Below are positions 7,159 through 17,610 of a DNA stretch of 64,000 bases, one piece after another. The position numbers were made by a program, and so were the translations under genes. The stretch covers positions 558,001-622,000 of the forward strand of contig NZ_CP049272.1 in assembly GCF_003048775.2 (NCBI RefSeq), given 5' to 3'. This DNA is from Campylobacter concisus (GTDB taxonomy: Bacteria > Campylobacterota > Campylobacteria > Campylobacterales > Campylobacteraceae). The notes under the pieces were generated by a model. That model was given only the letters and a program-made list of their open reading frames with translations. It made no database searches and was not told the origin of the DNA. Position 1 is the stretch's first letter; each line of letters starts with the position of its first letter.

Positions 7159-7623
7159 TTACATAAAGTCTTTTGTAACAATGTTATAGATATTTTTAGC
7201 GGTGATAGGCAGTGCTCTATCTGCGTTACCGCCAAGAAAGCCATATCTGATCTCGACCGTAACATTAAATTTAGCTACCTCTTTGCCACTTTGATCGACT
7301 AAATTTACGACTGCGAGAGTCTCAGGTTTGCCAGCACCACCTATGCCTAGAGTTAAGTGTCTAAGGATTCTAACTCCATTTTTTGTTCTTTGTATATCGC
7401 ATTTTATGATTAGATCATCGCCGTACTGGTCTCTCTTTTTTAAAAAGGCGTTTATGTATTTTTCTAGCTTTTTATCAAGCTCGGTTTCTCCGCAAACCGC
7501 TTTAGCGCTACTGTACTTATACGTGGTGTCTTTTTCAACCATCTCTATATGCTTTTTGGCACATCCTGTAAAAGCAAAAATGGTTATGATCGCAAGTAGT
7601 ATCGTAAATTTAAATTTATGCAT
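7159..7623 (-). CDS. lipoprotein of unknown function
   Basis: The 154-residue product has a lipoprotein signal: a basic-hydrophobic N-terminus and the lipobox FTGC with the lipidated Cys at about 21. The remaining domain is small with alternating beta stretches (ILRHLTLGIGGAG, VEIRYGFLGGN). It faintly resembles the DUF4410 lipoproteins, but I do not claim the family. It sits between the YgiW-like gene and adk on the same strand with separate gaps, so it may have its own promoter. Confidence 0.7.
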   Translation of the reverse strand: MHKFKFTILLAIITIFAFTGCAKKHIEMVEKDTTYKYSSAKAVCGETELDKKLEKYINAFLKKRDQYGDDLIIKCDIQRTKNGVRILRHLTLGIGGAGKPETLAVVNLVDQSGKEVAKFNVTVEIRYGFLGGNADRALPITAKNIYNIVTKDFM

Positions 7624-7678
7624 AATTTCATCTTTTGTTTATATTTTTTAAAAATAAGCTTAGGATTGTAGATTGGAC

Positions 7679-7700
7679 CCTTGCACCTTTTGATGCAAGG
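7679..7700. terminator. hairpin downstream of adk
   Basis: CCTTGCA and TGCAAGG form a 7-bp stem around an 8-nt loop just past the adk stop. There is no strong T-run after it, so this is a weak terminator candidate. Confidence 0.4.
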
Positions 7701-7709
7701 TCTGTAAAT

Positions 7710-8279
7710 TTATAAAAGTTTAGCTAGTAAATTTTTAATATCAGCTACGATCTCGTCTATACCGCGTTCACCGTTTACTACATGAAGTAGTTCTTTTTTG
7801 CTGTAAAATTCACGGATAGGTACGATCGGATCAAGATATACTTTCATGCGGTTGTTAAATACTTCGTTGTTGTCATCAGCGCCTCTTGCACGGCCGAGCA
7901 CTCTAGCTCTTGCTACTTCCTCACTCACGTCAACTTCAATTACGCCTTTTAGAGAAATTTCATCTTGCTCGCTTAAGACCTTGTCAAGCTCAGTCATTTG
8001 CTCAACGCTTCTTGGGTAGCCGTCGATTATGATGTTTGATTTATTTGAGCTTTTGATAGCTGATACGATCGCATTTACGACGACGTCAAGTGGAACTAAA
8101 TTTCCTTTTGAGATAAAGCCGTCTATAAGTTTGCCAAGCTCGCTACCACTTGCGACTTCAGCTCTTAAAAGATCGCCAGTTGAAAAGTGTGCAAATTTCT
8201 CATCTTGCTGTGCGATGATTGATGCGTCTGTTGTTTTGCCGGAGCCTGGAGCGCCTATGATTAAAAATAAATTCTTCAT
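7710..8279 (-). CDS. adk: adenylate kinase
   Basis: The 189-residue product has the P-loop [14 protein letters not shown] at 9-22, the AMP-binding [11 protein letters not shown] segment and [16 protein letters not shown], all diagnostic of adenylate kinase. The length fits the short LID form. It interconverts ATP and AMP with two ADP in the cytoplasm and keeps the adenylate pool balanced. It lies upstream of aspS in gene order but 250 bp away, so it probably has its own promoter. Confidence 0.96.
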   Translation of the reverse strand: MKNLFLIIGAPGSGKTTDASIIAQQDEKFAHFSTGDLLRAEVASGSELGKLIDGFISKGNLVPLDVVVNAIVSAIKSSNKSNIIIDGYPRSVEQMTELDKVLSEQDEISLKGVIEVDVSEEVARARVLGRARGADDNNEVFNNRMKVYLDPIVPIREFYSKKELLHVVNGERGIDEIVADIKNLLAKLL

Positions 8280-8533
8280 TTTTTCCCTTTTATTGCCTTT
8301 ATCTTTTGAGCGCTTTTTGCGGAGCTAGTAAAATTTAGCTTGATGAACTAAGCGTTCTATCTGCGCAAAATTTTACGTCGCAACCACAAAAATCATCTCA
8401 AAATACTTAGACAAGTTTTAATTTAATTAGCCGCCAAGTCGGAGGCATCTTTTTTATAAATTTAAATTTAGGACGAGAATTTGTCTAAGAAAAATATCTA
8501 AAGACAAAATTCCATCTCTTTTAAAGGCAAATT

Positions 8534-10291
8534 TTAAGCCTTTTGTTCTTTTTCTCTTATCCTTAGTCCTAGCTCCCTAAGCTGTTCGTTGCTAGCGTGG
8601 CTTGGTGCCTTTGTTAGTGGGCACTGAGCACGTTGTGTTTTAGGGAAGGCTATGACGTCACGGATCGAGCTTGCTTTATTTACAAGCATATTTAGCCTAT
8701 CAAAGCCGATCGCGATACCACCATGTGGAGGTGCACCAAATGTCAAGGCATCAAGCAAGAAGCCAAATTTCTCACGCTGCTCCTCTTCATCTATGCCAAG
8801 AAGTTTAAATACTTTTTGTTGGATATCGTTCTTGTGAATTCTTATACTTCCGCCGCCAAGCTCAAAGCCGTTTAGAACAACGTCGTGAGCGATAGAGAGG
8901 ATATCCTCAAGATCAGGCTCGTCTATATTTTTTGGCATAGTAAATGGATGGTGCATCGCAGAGTAGCTGCCATCGTCATTTTGCTCAAACATTGGGAAGT
9001 CAAGCACCCACAAAAACTCAAGTTTGTCTTGATCAATGATACCCATTTGTTCAGCTAGGAAAATTCTAAATCTTCCCATATAATCAAGCACGATTTTTTT
9101 CTTGCCAGCACCAAAAAATACTACGTCACCAACTTTTAGCTCACATCTTGATATGATCTCGTCAAGATCGCTTTGCTCGAAAAATTTACAAAGTGGGCCT
9201 TTTAGTCCTTCTTCTTTCATTTGGAAGTAGCCAAGACCTTGCGCGCCAAATTTACGTACAAATTCCTCAAATCTATTCATTTCGCGCTTGCTAAAGATGT
9301 TGTCGCCATTTGGCACTTTTAGTGCTTTGATGCGGTTTTTCTTCTTATCTTTTGCAATTGAGCTAAAAATTTCATTGCTTGAGCGCTCGAAAATATCGAT
9401 AACATCGATCATTTTTAGATCGTATCTAAGATCAGGCTTATCTGAGCCATAAGTCTCGGTCGCCTCTTTGTAGCTCATGCGTCTAAATGGCGTTTTGATA
9501 TCGTATCCGCAGGCTTTAAATATATCTTTTAGCATCGTCTCAGCCATATTTATGATATCTTCTTGCTCGACAAAGCTCATTTCGATATCTATTTGAGTAA
9601 ATTCTGGTTGGCGATCAGCCCTTAGATCTTCGTCGCGGAAACATTTTGCGATTTGGAAATATTTATCAAAGCCCGAGCACATCAAAAGCTGCTTAAATAG
9701 CTGTGGGCTTTGTGGGAGCGCATAAAATTGACCCGGATATACACGGCTTGGCACTAGGTAGTCTCTCGCTCCTTCTGGAGTTGCGCGTGTTAAAACCGGA
9801 GTTTCAAACTCGATAAAGCCCATTTTATCTAGGCTGTTTCTAGCTGCGATCGCAGCACGAGAACGCATTTTAAAGATATTTTGCAAGCGCTCGCTTCTAA
9901 GGTCTAAAAAGCGGTATTTTAGCCTAATGTCCTCATTTACGCTCTCATCGCCTATCATAAATGGTAGCGGCTCGCTTGGATTTTCGATGATTAGCTCACT
10001 TACTATTACTTCTATCTCGCCAGTTTTTAGCTTTGGATTGGTTAGTCCTTCGCCTCTAGCTCTTACTTTTCCTTTTGCTTTTAAGACATATTCATCTCTT
10101 ACTTTTGCAGCCACGTCATGTGCTTCTTTGCTATCAGCTGGATCGCAAACTAATTGTATAAGCCCGCTAACATCTCTTAAATCGATGAAAACAACGCCGC
10201 CATGGTCTCTATATGTGTTTGCCCAGCCACAAAGTATTACTTCTTTGCCGATGTCAGCTTTGCTAAGATCGGTGCAATAATGACTTCGCAT
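8534..10291 (-). CDS. aspS: aspartyl-tRNA synthetase
   Basis: A 585-residue class II synthetase of the bacterial type. An N-terminal OB-fold anticodon domain is at about 15-105. Motif 2 ([20 protein letters not shown]) is near 220, a GAD insertion spans about 300-400, and motif 3 (GIAIGFDRL) lies near the end. It charges tRNA-Asp. In this lineage, which is known to lack AsnRS and to use GatCAB, the enzyme is expected to be non-discriminating and to charge tRNA-Asn as well; that is inference. A small hairpin with AAAGGC/GCCTTT arms overlaps the stop codon. Confidence 0.97.
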   Translation of the reverse strand: MRSHYCTDLSKADIGKEVILCGWANTYRDHGGVVFIDLRDVSGLIQLVCDPADSKEAHDVAAKVRDEYVLKAKGKVRARGEGLTNPKLKTGEIEVIVSELIIENPSEPLPFMIGDESVNEDIRLKYRFLDLRSERLQNIFKMRSRAAIAARNSLDKMGFIEFETPVLTRATPEGARDYLVPSRVYPGQFYALPQSPQLFKQLLMCSGFDKYFQIAKCFRDEDLRADRQPEFTQIDIEMSFVEQEDIINMAETMLKDIFKACGYDIKTPFRRMSYKEATETYGSDKPDLRYDLKMIDVIDIFERSSNEIFSSIAKDKKKNRIKALKVPNGDNIFSKREMNRFEEFVRKFGAQGLGYFQMKEEGLKGPLCKFFEQSDLDEIISRCELKVGDVVFFGAGKKKIVLDYMGRFRIFLAEQMGIIDQDKLEFLWVLDFPMFEQNDDGSYSAMHHPFTMPKNIDEPDLEDILSIAHDVVLNGFELGGGSIRIHKNDIQQKVFKLLGIDEEEQREKFGFLLDALTFGAPPHGGIAIGFDRLNMLVNKASSIRDVIAFPKTQRAQCPLTKAPSHASNEQLRELGLRIREKEQKA

Positions 10292-10383
10292 AAAATGCTC
10301 CTTTGCAATGTTTTTTAGGCAATTATAATCGCTTTTTTCTTTTGAAAAGCTTTGTTAAAATAAAATATGTTACAATCATTTAC

Positions 10384-11259
10384 ATGAAAAATGAACAAAA
10401 ATTTAATACTTTTTGCACAAAAAAAGTAGGACTTATTGCCAAAGATTATCCATTATTTAGGCAAGATTTAGAAAAATTAGAAAAAATTTTAAAAAAGTAT
10501 AACGCAGAAATTTTGCTTGAAAGAAATTGTGCTAAGCGTATAGAAAACAATGGTTTTGAGCTGATAAAATTAGCCAAAGAGTGCGAATTTTTAATCACTC
10601 TTGGCGGAGATGGTACGATCATTTCAACTTGTAGAAAGCTAGCTCACATTTCGCCGCTAGTCCTTGGCATACACGCTGGTAGACTTGGATTTCTAACTGA
10701 CATAATGATTAATGAGAGTGAGAAATTTTTTAAAGACTTTTTTGATGGTAAATTTGAGGTTGAAATGCCTTTTATGCTTGACGTCGCGCTTCACAAAAAT
10801 GATGGCAAAACCGAGCAAAAGATAGCATTTAACGATGCAGTCATCGTTAGTAAAAATGGCGGTTCGATGACACATATCGAGGCACTTTTAAATGAAAAAT
10901 ATTTTAATTCATATTTTGGAGACGGCGTTATAGTAGCGACACCTGCTGGAACAACGGCATATAACATGAGCGCAAATGGCCCTATTATCTATCCATTAAG
11001 CGAAGTTTTTACAGTAACTCCTATATGCTCGCACTCACTTACACAGCGTCCAGTCGTGCTTACGAAAAATCACACGGTTAAATTTAGAACAAATAGCGAT
11101 GCGATTTTGGTACTTGACGGACAAGATAGGTTTGATATGAGTAAAATTTCAGCCGTCAGCATGAGTCTGAGCGATAAAAAAGCGAGGCTGATACGCCATA
11201 TCGGCAGAGATTATTTTCAAATTTTAAAAGAGAAACTTCACTGGGGTTATAATGATTGA
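10384..11259 (+). CDS. nadK: NAD kinase
   Basis: I chose the ATG at 10384, not the upstream in-frame ATG at 10303: the extra 27 residues overlap the promoter region divergent to aspS and do not resemble the family. The resulting 291 residues fit NAD kinases. The GGDGT nucleotide motif appears in [12 protein letters not shown], followed by the NDAV and [16 protein letters not shown] segments. It phosphorylates NAD to NADP. The stop overlaps the recN start by 8 bp, so the two are co-transcribed. Confidence 0.94.
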   Translation: MKNEQKFNTFCTKKVGLIAKDYPLFRQDLEKLEKILKKYNAEILLERNCAKRIENNGFELIKLAKECEFLITLGGDGTIISTCRKLAHISPLVLGIHAGRLGFLTDIMINESEKFFKDFFDGKFEVEMPFMLDVALHKNDGKTEQKIAFNDAVIVSKNGGSMTHIEALLNEKYFNSYFGDGVIVATPAGTTAYNMSANGPIIYPLSEVFTVTPICSHSLTQRPVVLTKNHTVKFRTNSDAILVLDGQDRFDMSKISAVSMSLSDKKARLIRHIGRDYFQILKEKLHWGYND

Positions 11260-12772
11260 TCGAATTTTGATTAAAGATTATCTAAATTTTAAAAATGTCG
11301 AGCTAAATTTCAAAGAGGGTCTTAGCGTATTTACGGGCGTTAGTGGCGCTGGCAAGTCGGTGCTGATGAGCGCGATAATGGCTGTTTTTGGGCTAAAAGA
11401 TAGCGAAGCAAGGCTGATAGAAGCTGACGTGGAGCATAAATTTGAACTTGATGAGTTTGGCATAGAAAACGAAGAAGTCAATCTTTTCAAACTTTTAAAA
11501 GATAAGAGCACGAGGTATTTTATAAATCAACAAGCCATCTCAAAGAAAAATTTAGCCCAAGTGGCGCGCGAGCATATCAAATATCTCTCTGCAAAAGAGG
11601 CAAACGAATTTGAAAATGAGAAATTTCTAAATTTGCTTGATAGGCTGGAAATTTCAAAAAATGAGAATTTTAAAGAGATAAAACAAGAATTTGAAGAGGC
11701 GTTTTTAGAATTTTCTAAAATTTCAAAAGAGCTAGCCACTATAAAAGAGGAAGAGAAAAAGGTCGAGGAGCTAAAGGAGCTTGCTAGCTTTGAGATCGAG
11801 AAGATAAGAAGCGTGGGGCCTAAAAAAGGCGAGTTTGAAGAGCTTATGGAGACTAAGAAAAGGCTTAGCAAAAAGGATAAGATAAATGAGGCGTGGGCTA
11901 GAGCTGATCGGATATTTGAGCTAGAGCATAGCGTAAATGAGGCGCTAAGTATCAGTGACCTTGATAATGGCTTTTTTGAAGATGCGATGAATGAGCTAAG
12001 AGTCGCAAGAGATAGCCTAAATATGGAGGAGCTTGACGATATCGACGTGGAAAGCGTGCTTGATAGAATAGAAGCTCTTAATGCCATCATCAGAAGATAT
12101 GGCAGCGAGGAAGAGGCATTAGAAGCGCTTGATAAAAAGGAAAAAGAGCTTGCCAGATATGAAAATTTAAGCTTTGAAAAGAGCGAGCTAGAGAAGAAAT
12201 TTGAAATTTTAAGCAAAAAGGCAAATGAGCTGGCTGGAATTCTAAGCAGAGCAAGGGTTGCAAATTTAAAAGAGCTTGAGACGATGATAAATTTATACCT
12301 AAAAGAGCTTTATATGCCAGATATTACACTAAAAATAGAAGAAAAAAGACTTGATATTTTAGGGCTTGATGAGGTTTGTTTAAATTTAAACGAGACCTCA
12401 CTTAAAAATTTAAGTTCAGGCGAGCTAAACCGCCTAAGGCTGGCTTTTATAGCCGCATCTAGCGAGATCACAAAAACGGGCGGTGATGTCATCATACTTG
12501 ATGAAATAGATGCAAATTTAAGTGGAAAAGAGGCGATGAGTATCGCAAATGTCTTACTTAAGCTTGCAAATTTTTATCAAATTTTTGCCATTTCACATCA
12601 GCCGCAGCTTAGCTCAAAGGCAAATTCGCACTTTTTAGTAGAGCGTCACGGCGAAAGCTCAGTCGTAAGAGAGCTTGACAAAGAGGAGCGTGTAAATGAG
12701 CTTGCGCGTATGATAAGCGGTGAGCATATAAGCGAAGAAGCAATAAATTTTGCTAAAGGGCTTTTAAAGTAG
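11252..12772 (+). CDS. recN: DNA repair protein RecN
   Basis: The 506-residue protein has the SMC-like ABC layout. Walker A ([15 protein letters not shown]) is at about 28-42, there is a long coiled coil at about 140-340, and an ABC signature [14 protein letters not shown] and Walker [12 protein letters not shown] lie in the C-terminal part. It is somewhat shorter than E. coli RecN (about 550), mainly in the coiled coil. RecN acts with RecA in double-strand-break repair. It overlaps nadK by 8 bp. Confidence 0.94.
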   Translation: MIDRILIKDYLNFKNVELNFKEGLSVFTGVSGAGKSVLMSAIMAVFGLKDSEARLIEADVEHKFELDEFGIENEEVNLFKLLKDKSTRYFINQQAISKKNLAQVAREHIKYLSAKEANEFENEKFLNLLDRLEISKNENFKEIKQEFEEAFLEFSKISKELATIKEEEKKVEELKELASFEIEKIRSVGPKKGEFEELMETKKRLSKKDKINEAWARADRIFELEHSVNEALSISDLDNGFFEDAMNELRVARDSLNMEELDDIDVESVLDRIEALNAIIRRYGSEEEALEALDKKEKELARYENLSFEKSELEKKFEILSKKANELAGILSRARVANLKELETMINLYLKELYMPDITLKIEEKRLDILGLDEVCLNLNETSLKNLSSGELNRLRLAFIAASSEITKTGGDVIILDEIDANLSGKEAMSIANVLLKLANFYQIFAISHQPQLSSKANSHFLVERHGESSVVRELDKEERVNELARMISGEHISEEAINFAKGLLK

Positions 12773-12860
12773 CTTAATTTAAATTATTAATTTAAGCTTT
12801 GTAAATAAATTTATTTGATAAAATCGCCACTAATTTGATAAAAATTTTTGTAGGAATAAT

Positions 12861-14117
12861 ATGGAAAGAATCCTTGTAGTTGATGATAATAAGGCGTTAG
12901 CAAAGCTGATTGTTATGCAAATGGAAAAGACTATTGATGATATGACAATTGATGTAGCATACAGTTTTGCCGAGGCTAAGACGTTAATTAGCGAGCATGA
13001 CAAAGATTATTTTATGACTATTTTGGATTTAAATTTACCAGATGCTCCAAATGGTGAAATTGTTGATTATGCACTTTCCAAAGGGCTTTCAGCTATCGTT
13101 TTAACAGGTAGCATCGACGATGAAACAAGGCAAAATTTTATAAATAAAGATATTGTGGATTATGTTTATAAAGGAAATATGGACGATATCAACTATATTT
13201 TCCAAATGATAAATAGACTGAGCAAAAATAGGCAATACAAGGTTTTGGTTGTTGAAGACTCGCTTCCTTTTAGAAATATGATAAAAAAGATATTAACTAG
13301 CCTTCAGTTTAAGGTTTTGGCCGCAGCTCACGGCGAAGAGGCGATGAACTATTTTGTGGATAATCCTGATATAAATCTTATAATAACTGATTATAGAATG
13401 CCGGTAAAAGATGGCCTTGAAGTTTTAAAAGAGGTTAGAAAAGAAAAAGATAAAAATAGTCTTGGCGTAATCGTTATGACATCTCCTAGCGAAAAGACTG
13501 ACGCGTCGATATTTTTAAAAAATGGTGCGAGCGATTTTATAGCAAAACCATTTTCAAAAGAAGAGCTAATATGCCGTGTTAATAATACGATCGAAGCTAT
13601 GGAAAATATAAACAAGATAGCAAATTTTGCAAATCGCGACTTCTTAACCGGAGTTTATAATAGAAGATTTTTTTATTCTGACGTAGAAGAGTATGTTCAA
13701 GTAGCTGAAGAGGCTAATGAGCCTTACGCTTTTGCAATGATTGATATTGATTATTTCAAAAAGATAAATGATAAATATGGTCACGATGGCGGAGATAAGG
13801 TACTAAAATCAATCGCAAAAATTTTAAATGATAATACAAAAGGAAGTGATATAGTTGCTAGATTTGGCGGCGAAGAATTTTGCGTTGTCCTTAAAAAGAT
13901 AAATAAAGAAGAAGCTGTTAAATTTTTTGTAAATTTACGAGCCAAAGTGGCTGAAAATAAAGTAACTATAAAAAAGGAAAAAGTAAAAGTTACTATATCA
14001 ATAGGCGTATCTTTTGGCAATGGGCATTGCGAGATAGACGATATGCTTGAGGCTTGCGATTCAGCACTTTACATCGCAAAAGAAAATGGTAGAAACAGAG
14101 TAGAAATAGCTTTATGA
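12861..14117 (+). CDS. cbrR: dual-receiver GGDEF response regulator, CbrR-type
   Basis: The 418-residue protein has two receiver domains (about 1-120 and 125-245) and a C-terminal GGDEF domain (about 255-415). Phospho-acceptor aspartates are seen in TILDLNLPD and IITDYRMP. The active site reads RFGGEEFCVV, an acceptable GGEEF form for diguanylate cyclase activity. The inhibitory I-site position reads KGSD, not RxxD, so product inhibition may be lost. This architecture and position (recN before, tatD after) match the C. jejuni bile-resistance regulator CbrR. No cognate kinase is next to it. It overlaps tatD by 4 bp. Confidence 0.88.
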   Translation: MERILVVDDNKALAKLIVMQMEKTIDDMTIDVAYSFAEAKTLISEHDKDYFMTILDLNLPDAPNGEIVDYALSKGLSAIVLTGSIDDETRQNFINKDIVDYVYKGNMDDINYIFQMINRLSKNRQYKVLVVEDSLPFRNMIKKILTSLQFKVLAAAHGEEAMNYFVDNPDINLIITDYRMPVKDGLEVLKEVRKEKDKNSLGVIVMTSPSEKTDASIFLKNGASDFIAKPFSKEELICRVNNTIEAMENINKIANFANRDFLTGVYNRRFFYSDVEEYVQVAEEANEPYAFAMIDIDYFKKINDKYGHDGGDKVLKSIAKILNDNTKGSDIVARFGGEEFCVVLKKINKEEAVKFFVNLRAKVAENKVTIKKEKVKVTISIGVSFGNGHCEIDDMLEACDSALYIAKENGRNRVEIAL

Positions 14118-14899
14118 TTATAGATACGCATTGTCATTTGGATAGTAAAGTTTATGATCCTGACCTTGATAAAATTTTAGATGAAGCTAGAAATTTAGGG
14201 CTAAAGGGCTTTATTATCCCGGGAGCTGATATCAATGATTTACCAAAAGCGGCTAAAATAGCGCGTGAAAATTCTGACATTTTCTTTGCCGCTGGAGTTC
14301 ATCCATATGATAAAGAGAGTTTTAGCATTGAAATTTTAAGAAATTTTGCTAAAGATGAAAAGTGTGTGGCGATTGGTGAATGTGGTCTTGACTACTTTCG
14401 CTTGCCAAAAGATGAAAGTGAAAAGATAAAAGAAAAAGAGGATCAAAAACGTATTTTTTTAGCTCAACTTGATTTAGCTGTTGAGTTAAAAAAACCCGTT
14501 ATTCTTCACATTAGGGAGGCTAATGAGGACTCTTTTAACATCTTAAAAGAGTATGCACCAAAGCTTGAAGCTGGAGCGATTTTGCACTGTTATAATGCTT
14601 CGCCACTTCTTTTAGAGCTTTGTAAATTTGGGAATTTTTATTTTGGTATAGGTGGTGTTTTAACATTTAAAAATGCTAAAAATTTAGTCGAAATTTTGCC
14701 AAAAATCCCATTTGATAGGATAGTTATTGAAACTGACGCTCCTTATCTCACGCCAGAACCAAATCGTGGTAAGAGAAATGAGCCGGCGTTTACGACATTT
14801 GTTGCTAAAAAGATAGCTGAAATTTTAAACCTTGAGTTTGAAGTTGTTTGTGAAAAAACTTCAAATAATGCCAAAAGGTTGTTTAAGTGCTTTGCTTAA
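14114..14899 (+). CDS. tatD: TatD-family metal-dependent hydrolase/DNase
   Basis: The 261-residue TIM-barrel hydrolase shows the metal ligands of the TatD family: IDTHCHLDSK at 3-12, GECGLDYFR near 93, HIREAN, LHCYNAS, and ETDAPYLTPEPNRGK near 210. The family acts as a 3'-5' DNase or on nucleic-acid damage in the cytoplasm. The start codon overlaps the cbrR stop (ATGA). A 20-bp palindrome after the stop probably ends the transcript. Confidence 0.93.
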   Translation: MIIDTHCHLDSKVYDPDLDKILDEARNLGLKGFIIPGADINDLPKAAKIARENSDIFFAAGVHPYDKESFSIEILRNFAKDEKCVAIGECGLDYFRLPKDESEKIKEKEDQKRIFLAQLDLAVELKKPVILHIREANEDSFNILKEYAPKLEAGAILHCYNASPLLLELCKFGNFYFGIGGVLTFKNAKNLVEILPKIPFDRIVIETDAPYLTPEPNRGKRNEPAFTTFVAKKIAEILNLEFEVVCEKTSNNAKRLFKCFA

Positions 14900-14919
14900 A
14901 TTTTGAGCGTTGCACTTGT

Positions 14920-14939
14920 TTAAGATGCTAGCATCTTAA
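14920..14939 (+). terminator. palindrome after tatD
   Basis: A perfect 20-bp palindrome (TTAAGATGC / GCATCTTAA around TA), followed by GTTTTG, lies 20 bp past the tatD stop. It is a likely hairpin terminator for the nadK-recN and cbrR-tatD transcripts. Confidence 0.55.
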
Positions 14940-14963
14940 GTTTTGACACGAAAAAGGATAGAA

Positions 14964-16175
14964 ATGAAAGCAATGCTTAAAATATTTTTAATGTTTGCAT
15001 GTAGTACCTTGCTACTAGCAAATACACCTGAAAAAAGCTCATACGACACTCAGGTAAAAATTTTAAAAGAGCTGGACATTGATGCTAGCTTTATGAAGAC
15101 TTCTCACTATGCAAAGATGAGACAAGGTATCAAACAATCACAACTTGAAACATTTACAGAAGCTCTAAAAAATGGTTATATGTATATACCAATGGTAAAA
15201 GAGCAGATCAAAAAATCAGGCGTACCTGAGTCATTCTTTTATCTAGCTATGATAGAATCAGGCTTTTCAAATCACACAGTCTCAAACGCAAAAGCTACTG
15301 GTATGTGGCAGTTTATGGAGCAAACGGCTAGACTGCATGGCCTAAAGGTAGGACAGTATGTCGATGAGAGAAAAGATCCAGTAGAGTCTACTATCGCAGC
15401 AACAAATTATCTAAAGTCGCTTAAAAATCAATTTGGCAAATGGTATCTAGCAGCTATGGCCTATAACTGCGGCGATGGAGCCTTAAAAAGAGCTATACAA
15501 AAAGCTGGTACAGATGACCTTGTAACGCTTCTTGATGCTGAGAAAAAATACCTTCCAGCCGAAACTAGAAATTTTGTTATTAAAATTTTAAGAGCAGCAT
15601 ATACCGCAAAAGACGCGGACTTCTTGATGTCTAAAGATTCATCTTTATTAAATATAAATGGAGGACTAAAGCTTGTAAAAGTAAAAGTTCCAGGCGGTAC
15701 AAATTTAGCTCAAATAGGCGATAGTATCGGCCTTAGTACAAAAAAGATGAAAAACAACAATCCACATTTAAAATTTGTATTTACTCCACCAACTCTAAAG
15801 GATTATTATGTTTATATCCCTGAAAATAAAAAGCAGCTTTTTGCAGAAAATTTCAAGCCATTTAATGGTAAAAATAATTTTTATGCCTACGTTGTAAAAA
15901 GGGGCGAAACATTACTTTCTATCTCTAAAAAAACAGGTGTTAGCCATAGAGCGATCAAAGACTACAACGAGCTTAGCACAAATGCCGTAAGCTATAATCA
16001 AAAACTAATTATTCCATTTTCCGCACAAAATAAATCTCAAAACTATATAGTCCAAACTGGTGATACGATAGCTTCTTTATCTAAGAAATTTAATGTGAGC
16101 GAAAAAGATTTAAAAGATGCAAATTCTTTTGCTAGTTCAAATTTAAATGTTGGAGCAAATATTGTCATACCATAA
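14964..16175 (+). CDS. MltD-like lytic transglycosylase with two LysM domains
   Basis: The ATG at 14964 follows AAAAAGGATAG; an upstream TTG at 14943 is in frame but less likely. A signal peptide (LKIFLMFACSTLLLANT) directs export. The SLT domain lies at about 85-210 with catalytic Glu in MIESGFSNHT, then ATGMWQFME. Two LysM modules follow (about 310-355 and 365-403), starting YVVKRGETLLSISKK and YIVQTGDTIASLSKK. It cleaves peptidoglycan glycan strands in the periplasm. It overlaps rlpA, another glycan-acting protein, so the pair probably works on the same wall structures. Confidence 0.9.
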   Translation: MKAMLKIFLMFACSTLLLANTPEKSSYDTQVKILKELDIDASFMKTSHYAKMRQGIKQSQLETFTEALKNGYMYIPMVKEQIKKSGVPESFFYLAMIESGFSNHTVSNAKATGMWQFMEQTARLHGLKVGQYVDERKDPVESTIAATNYLKSLKNQFGKWYLAAMAYNCGDGALKRAIQKAGTDDLVTLLDAEKKYLPAETRNFVIKILRAAYTAKDADFLMSKDSSLLNINGGLKLVKVKVPGGTNLAQIGDSIGLSTKKMKNNNPHLKFVFTPPTLKDYYVYIPENKKQLFAENFKPFNGKNNFYAYVVKRGETLLSISKKTGVSHRAIKDYNELSTNAVSYNQKLIIPFSAQNKSQNYIVQTGDTIASLSKKFNVSEKDLKDANSFASSNLNVGANIVIP

Positions 16176-17019
16176 GAGCCTAAAATTTTATATAGGACTA
16201 AGTTTTACTCTTCTAGTTACTGGTTGCTCTTGGAGCGGGGCACCATTTACACCAAGTGGCCCAACTAATGTAAAGGGCAACAATTCAGCTTCTATCCAAA
16301 AAGCAACAATGAGGCCTTACACGATAAATGGCAAAACATACTACCCAACCGTTGTAAGCGTTGGTGATAAGGCAAGTGGCACAGCAAGCTGGTATGGTCC
16401 AAATTTTCATGGTAAAACAACCTCAAACGGCGAAATTTATAATATGTACAACATGACTGCAGCACACAAAACTTTGCCGATGAATACGATCCTTAAGGTA
16501 ACAAATTTAAGAAATCAAAAAAGCGTCATTGTTCGCGTAAATGATCGTGGACCTTTTGTGGCTGATAGAGTTTTAGACCTTTCAAAGGCGGCTGCAACTA
16601 AACTTGATATTATCGGTACAGGCACAGCTCCAGTCAGTATGGAAGTCATAGGCTTTAATGAAGATATAAATGCTGTTGCAAGCATTAACACTCAAGCAAA
16701 ACCGACAAGCACTGGCATAAAAGTGCCAAATCCAGTCTCTCCGACAGCTCCAACTGGAGGCATTATTATTTCGTCAGAGCAACGAGTCGTAGGTGGAGAT
16801 TTTATGGTGCAAATTGGCTCATTTAAAAACCTTGAGGGCGCAAACAGATATCAAAGAGAGCATCAAAGCATAGATGGTTACAAGTCGGTAGTTAGGACAT
16901 TTACTATAGATGGCTCGACCATTTATAGAGTATTTTTAAATGGGTTTAGAAGTGAGGACGAGGCCAGGGATTATGCAAGAAGCGGTAAATTCCAAGGTGC
17001 ATTTATAGTAAGAGGTTAG
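16162..17019 (+). CDS. rlpA: RlpA-like septal ring lytic transglycosylase lipoprotein
   Basis: I prefer the TTG at 16162 with TGGAG six bases upstream; an in-frame ATG at 16147 would add five residues. A lipobox LVTGC marks lipidation. The double-psi beta-barrel lies in the middle (ASWYGPNFHGKTTSNGE, then VRVNDRGPFV with the catalytic-site Asp), and a SPOR domain ends the protein (FMVQIGSFKNLEGANRYQRE). RlpA cleaves peptide-free glycan strands, and SPOR binds such strands at the septum. It overlaps the upstream transglycosylase and precedes hisB by 3 bp. Confidence 0.92.
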   Translation: MSYHKSLKFYIGLSFTLLVTGCSWSGAPFTPSGPTNVKGNNSASIQKATMRPYTINGKTYYPTVVSVGDKASGTASWYGPNFHGKTTSNGEIYNMYNMTAAHKTLPMNTILKVTNLRNQKSVIVRVNDRGPFVADRVLDLSKAAATKLDIIGTGTAPVSMEVIGFNEDINAVASINTQAKPTSTGIKVPNPVSPTAPTGGIIISSEQRVVGGDFMVQIGSFKNLEGANRYQREHQSIDGYKSVVRTFTIDGSTIYRVFLNGFRSEDEARDYARSGKFQGAFIVRG

Positions 17020-17022
17020 GGC

Positions 17023-17610
17023 GTGAGAGAAGAAATTTTAGAACTAACTAGAAATACAAAAGAGACACAAATCTTAATGAAGCTTAAAATTTATGGCTCT
17101 GGGGTTGCAAAGATAGATACTGGCATTGGTTTTTTTGACCATATGCTTGAAGCTTTTACAAAGCATTCTTTGCTCGATCTTGAAATTTCATGCAAGGGCG
17201 ACACGTATGTGGATTTTCACCACAGCGTTGAGGATGTCGGCATAGTTTTGGGTCAGCTTTTAAAAGAGGCCTTGTATCCTTTAAGTGGTGTTGAAAGATT
17301 TGGTGAGGCGAGTGTTGTTATGGATGAGGCAGCTGTTTTTTGTGCGTTAGATCTTAGCAATAGAGCCTACCTCGTATATGAAAATTTTAACCAAAACGCT
17401 AAAGTAGGGGAGTTTGACACGGAGCTTGTGGAGGAGTTTTTTAGGGCAGTTGCTATAAATTCAGCCATCACGCTTCATCTAAATCAAATTCGTGGTAAAA
17501 ACACTCACCACATCATCGAAGCAACGTTTAAATCATTCGCTGTCGCACTTCGTAGAGCGCTTGCTAAAAACGCAAGGATAGGCACACCAAGCACAAAGGG
17601 TGTTTTATGA
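17023..17610 (+). CDS. hisB: imidazoleglycerol-phosphate dehydratase
   Basis: The 195-residue, dehydratase-only form has both signature blocks: FHHSVEDVGIVLG at about 64-76 and THHIIEATFKSFAVALRRAL at about 165-184, which supply the two Mn sites. It starts at GTG 17023, three bases after rlpA. It converts imidazoleglycerol phosphate to imidazoleacetol phosphate in histidine synthesis. As recalled, C. jejuni has a bifunctional HisB in its his operon, so a monofunctional one here inside an envelope operon is a lineage difference. Its stop overlaps kdsC (ATGA). Confidence 0.95.
   Translation: MREEILELTRNTKETQILMKLKIYGSGVAKIDTGIGFFDHMLEAFTKHSLLDLEISCKGDTYVDFHHSVEDVGIVLGQLLKEALYPLSGVERFGEASVVMDEAAVFCALDLSNRAYLVYENFNQNAKVGEFDTELVEEFFRAVAINSAITLHLNQIRGKNTHHIIEATFKSFAVALRRALAKNARIGTPSTKGVL

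Noticed and set aside
8430-8470. GCC/GGC-type hairpin followed by a T-run on the plus strand between adk and aspS
   Set aside because: The stem has an internal mismatch and no plus-strand gene lies upstream, so the evidence for a terminator or small RNA is too weak.
11527-12216. 229-aa minus-strand frame inside recN
   Set aside because: It is a Ser/Phe/Leu-rich antisense shadow of the coiled-coil part of RecN.
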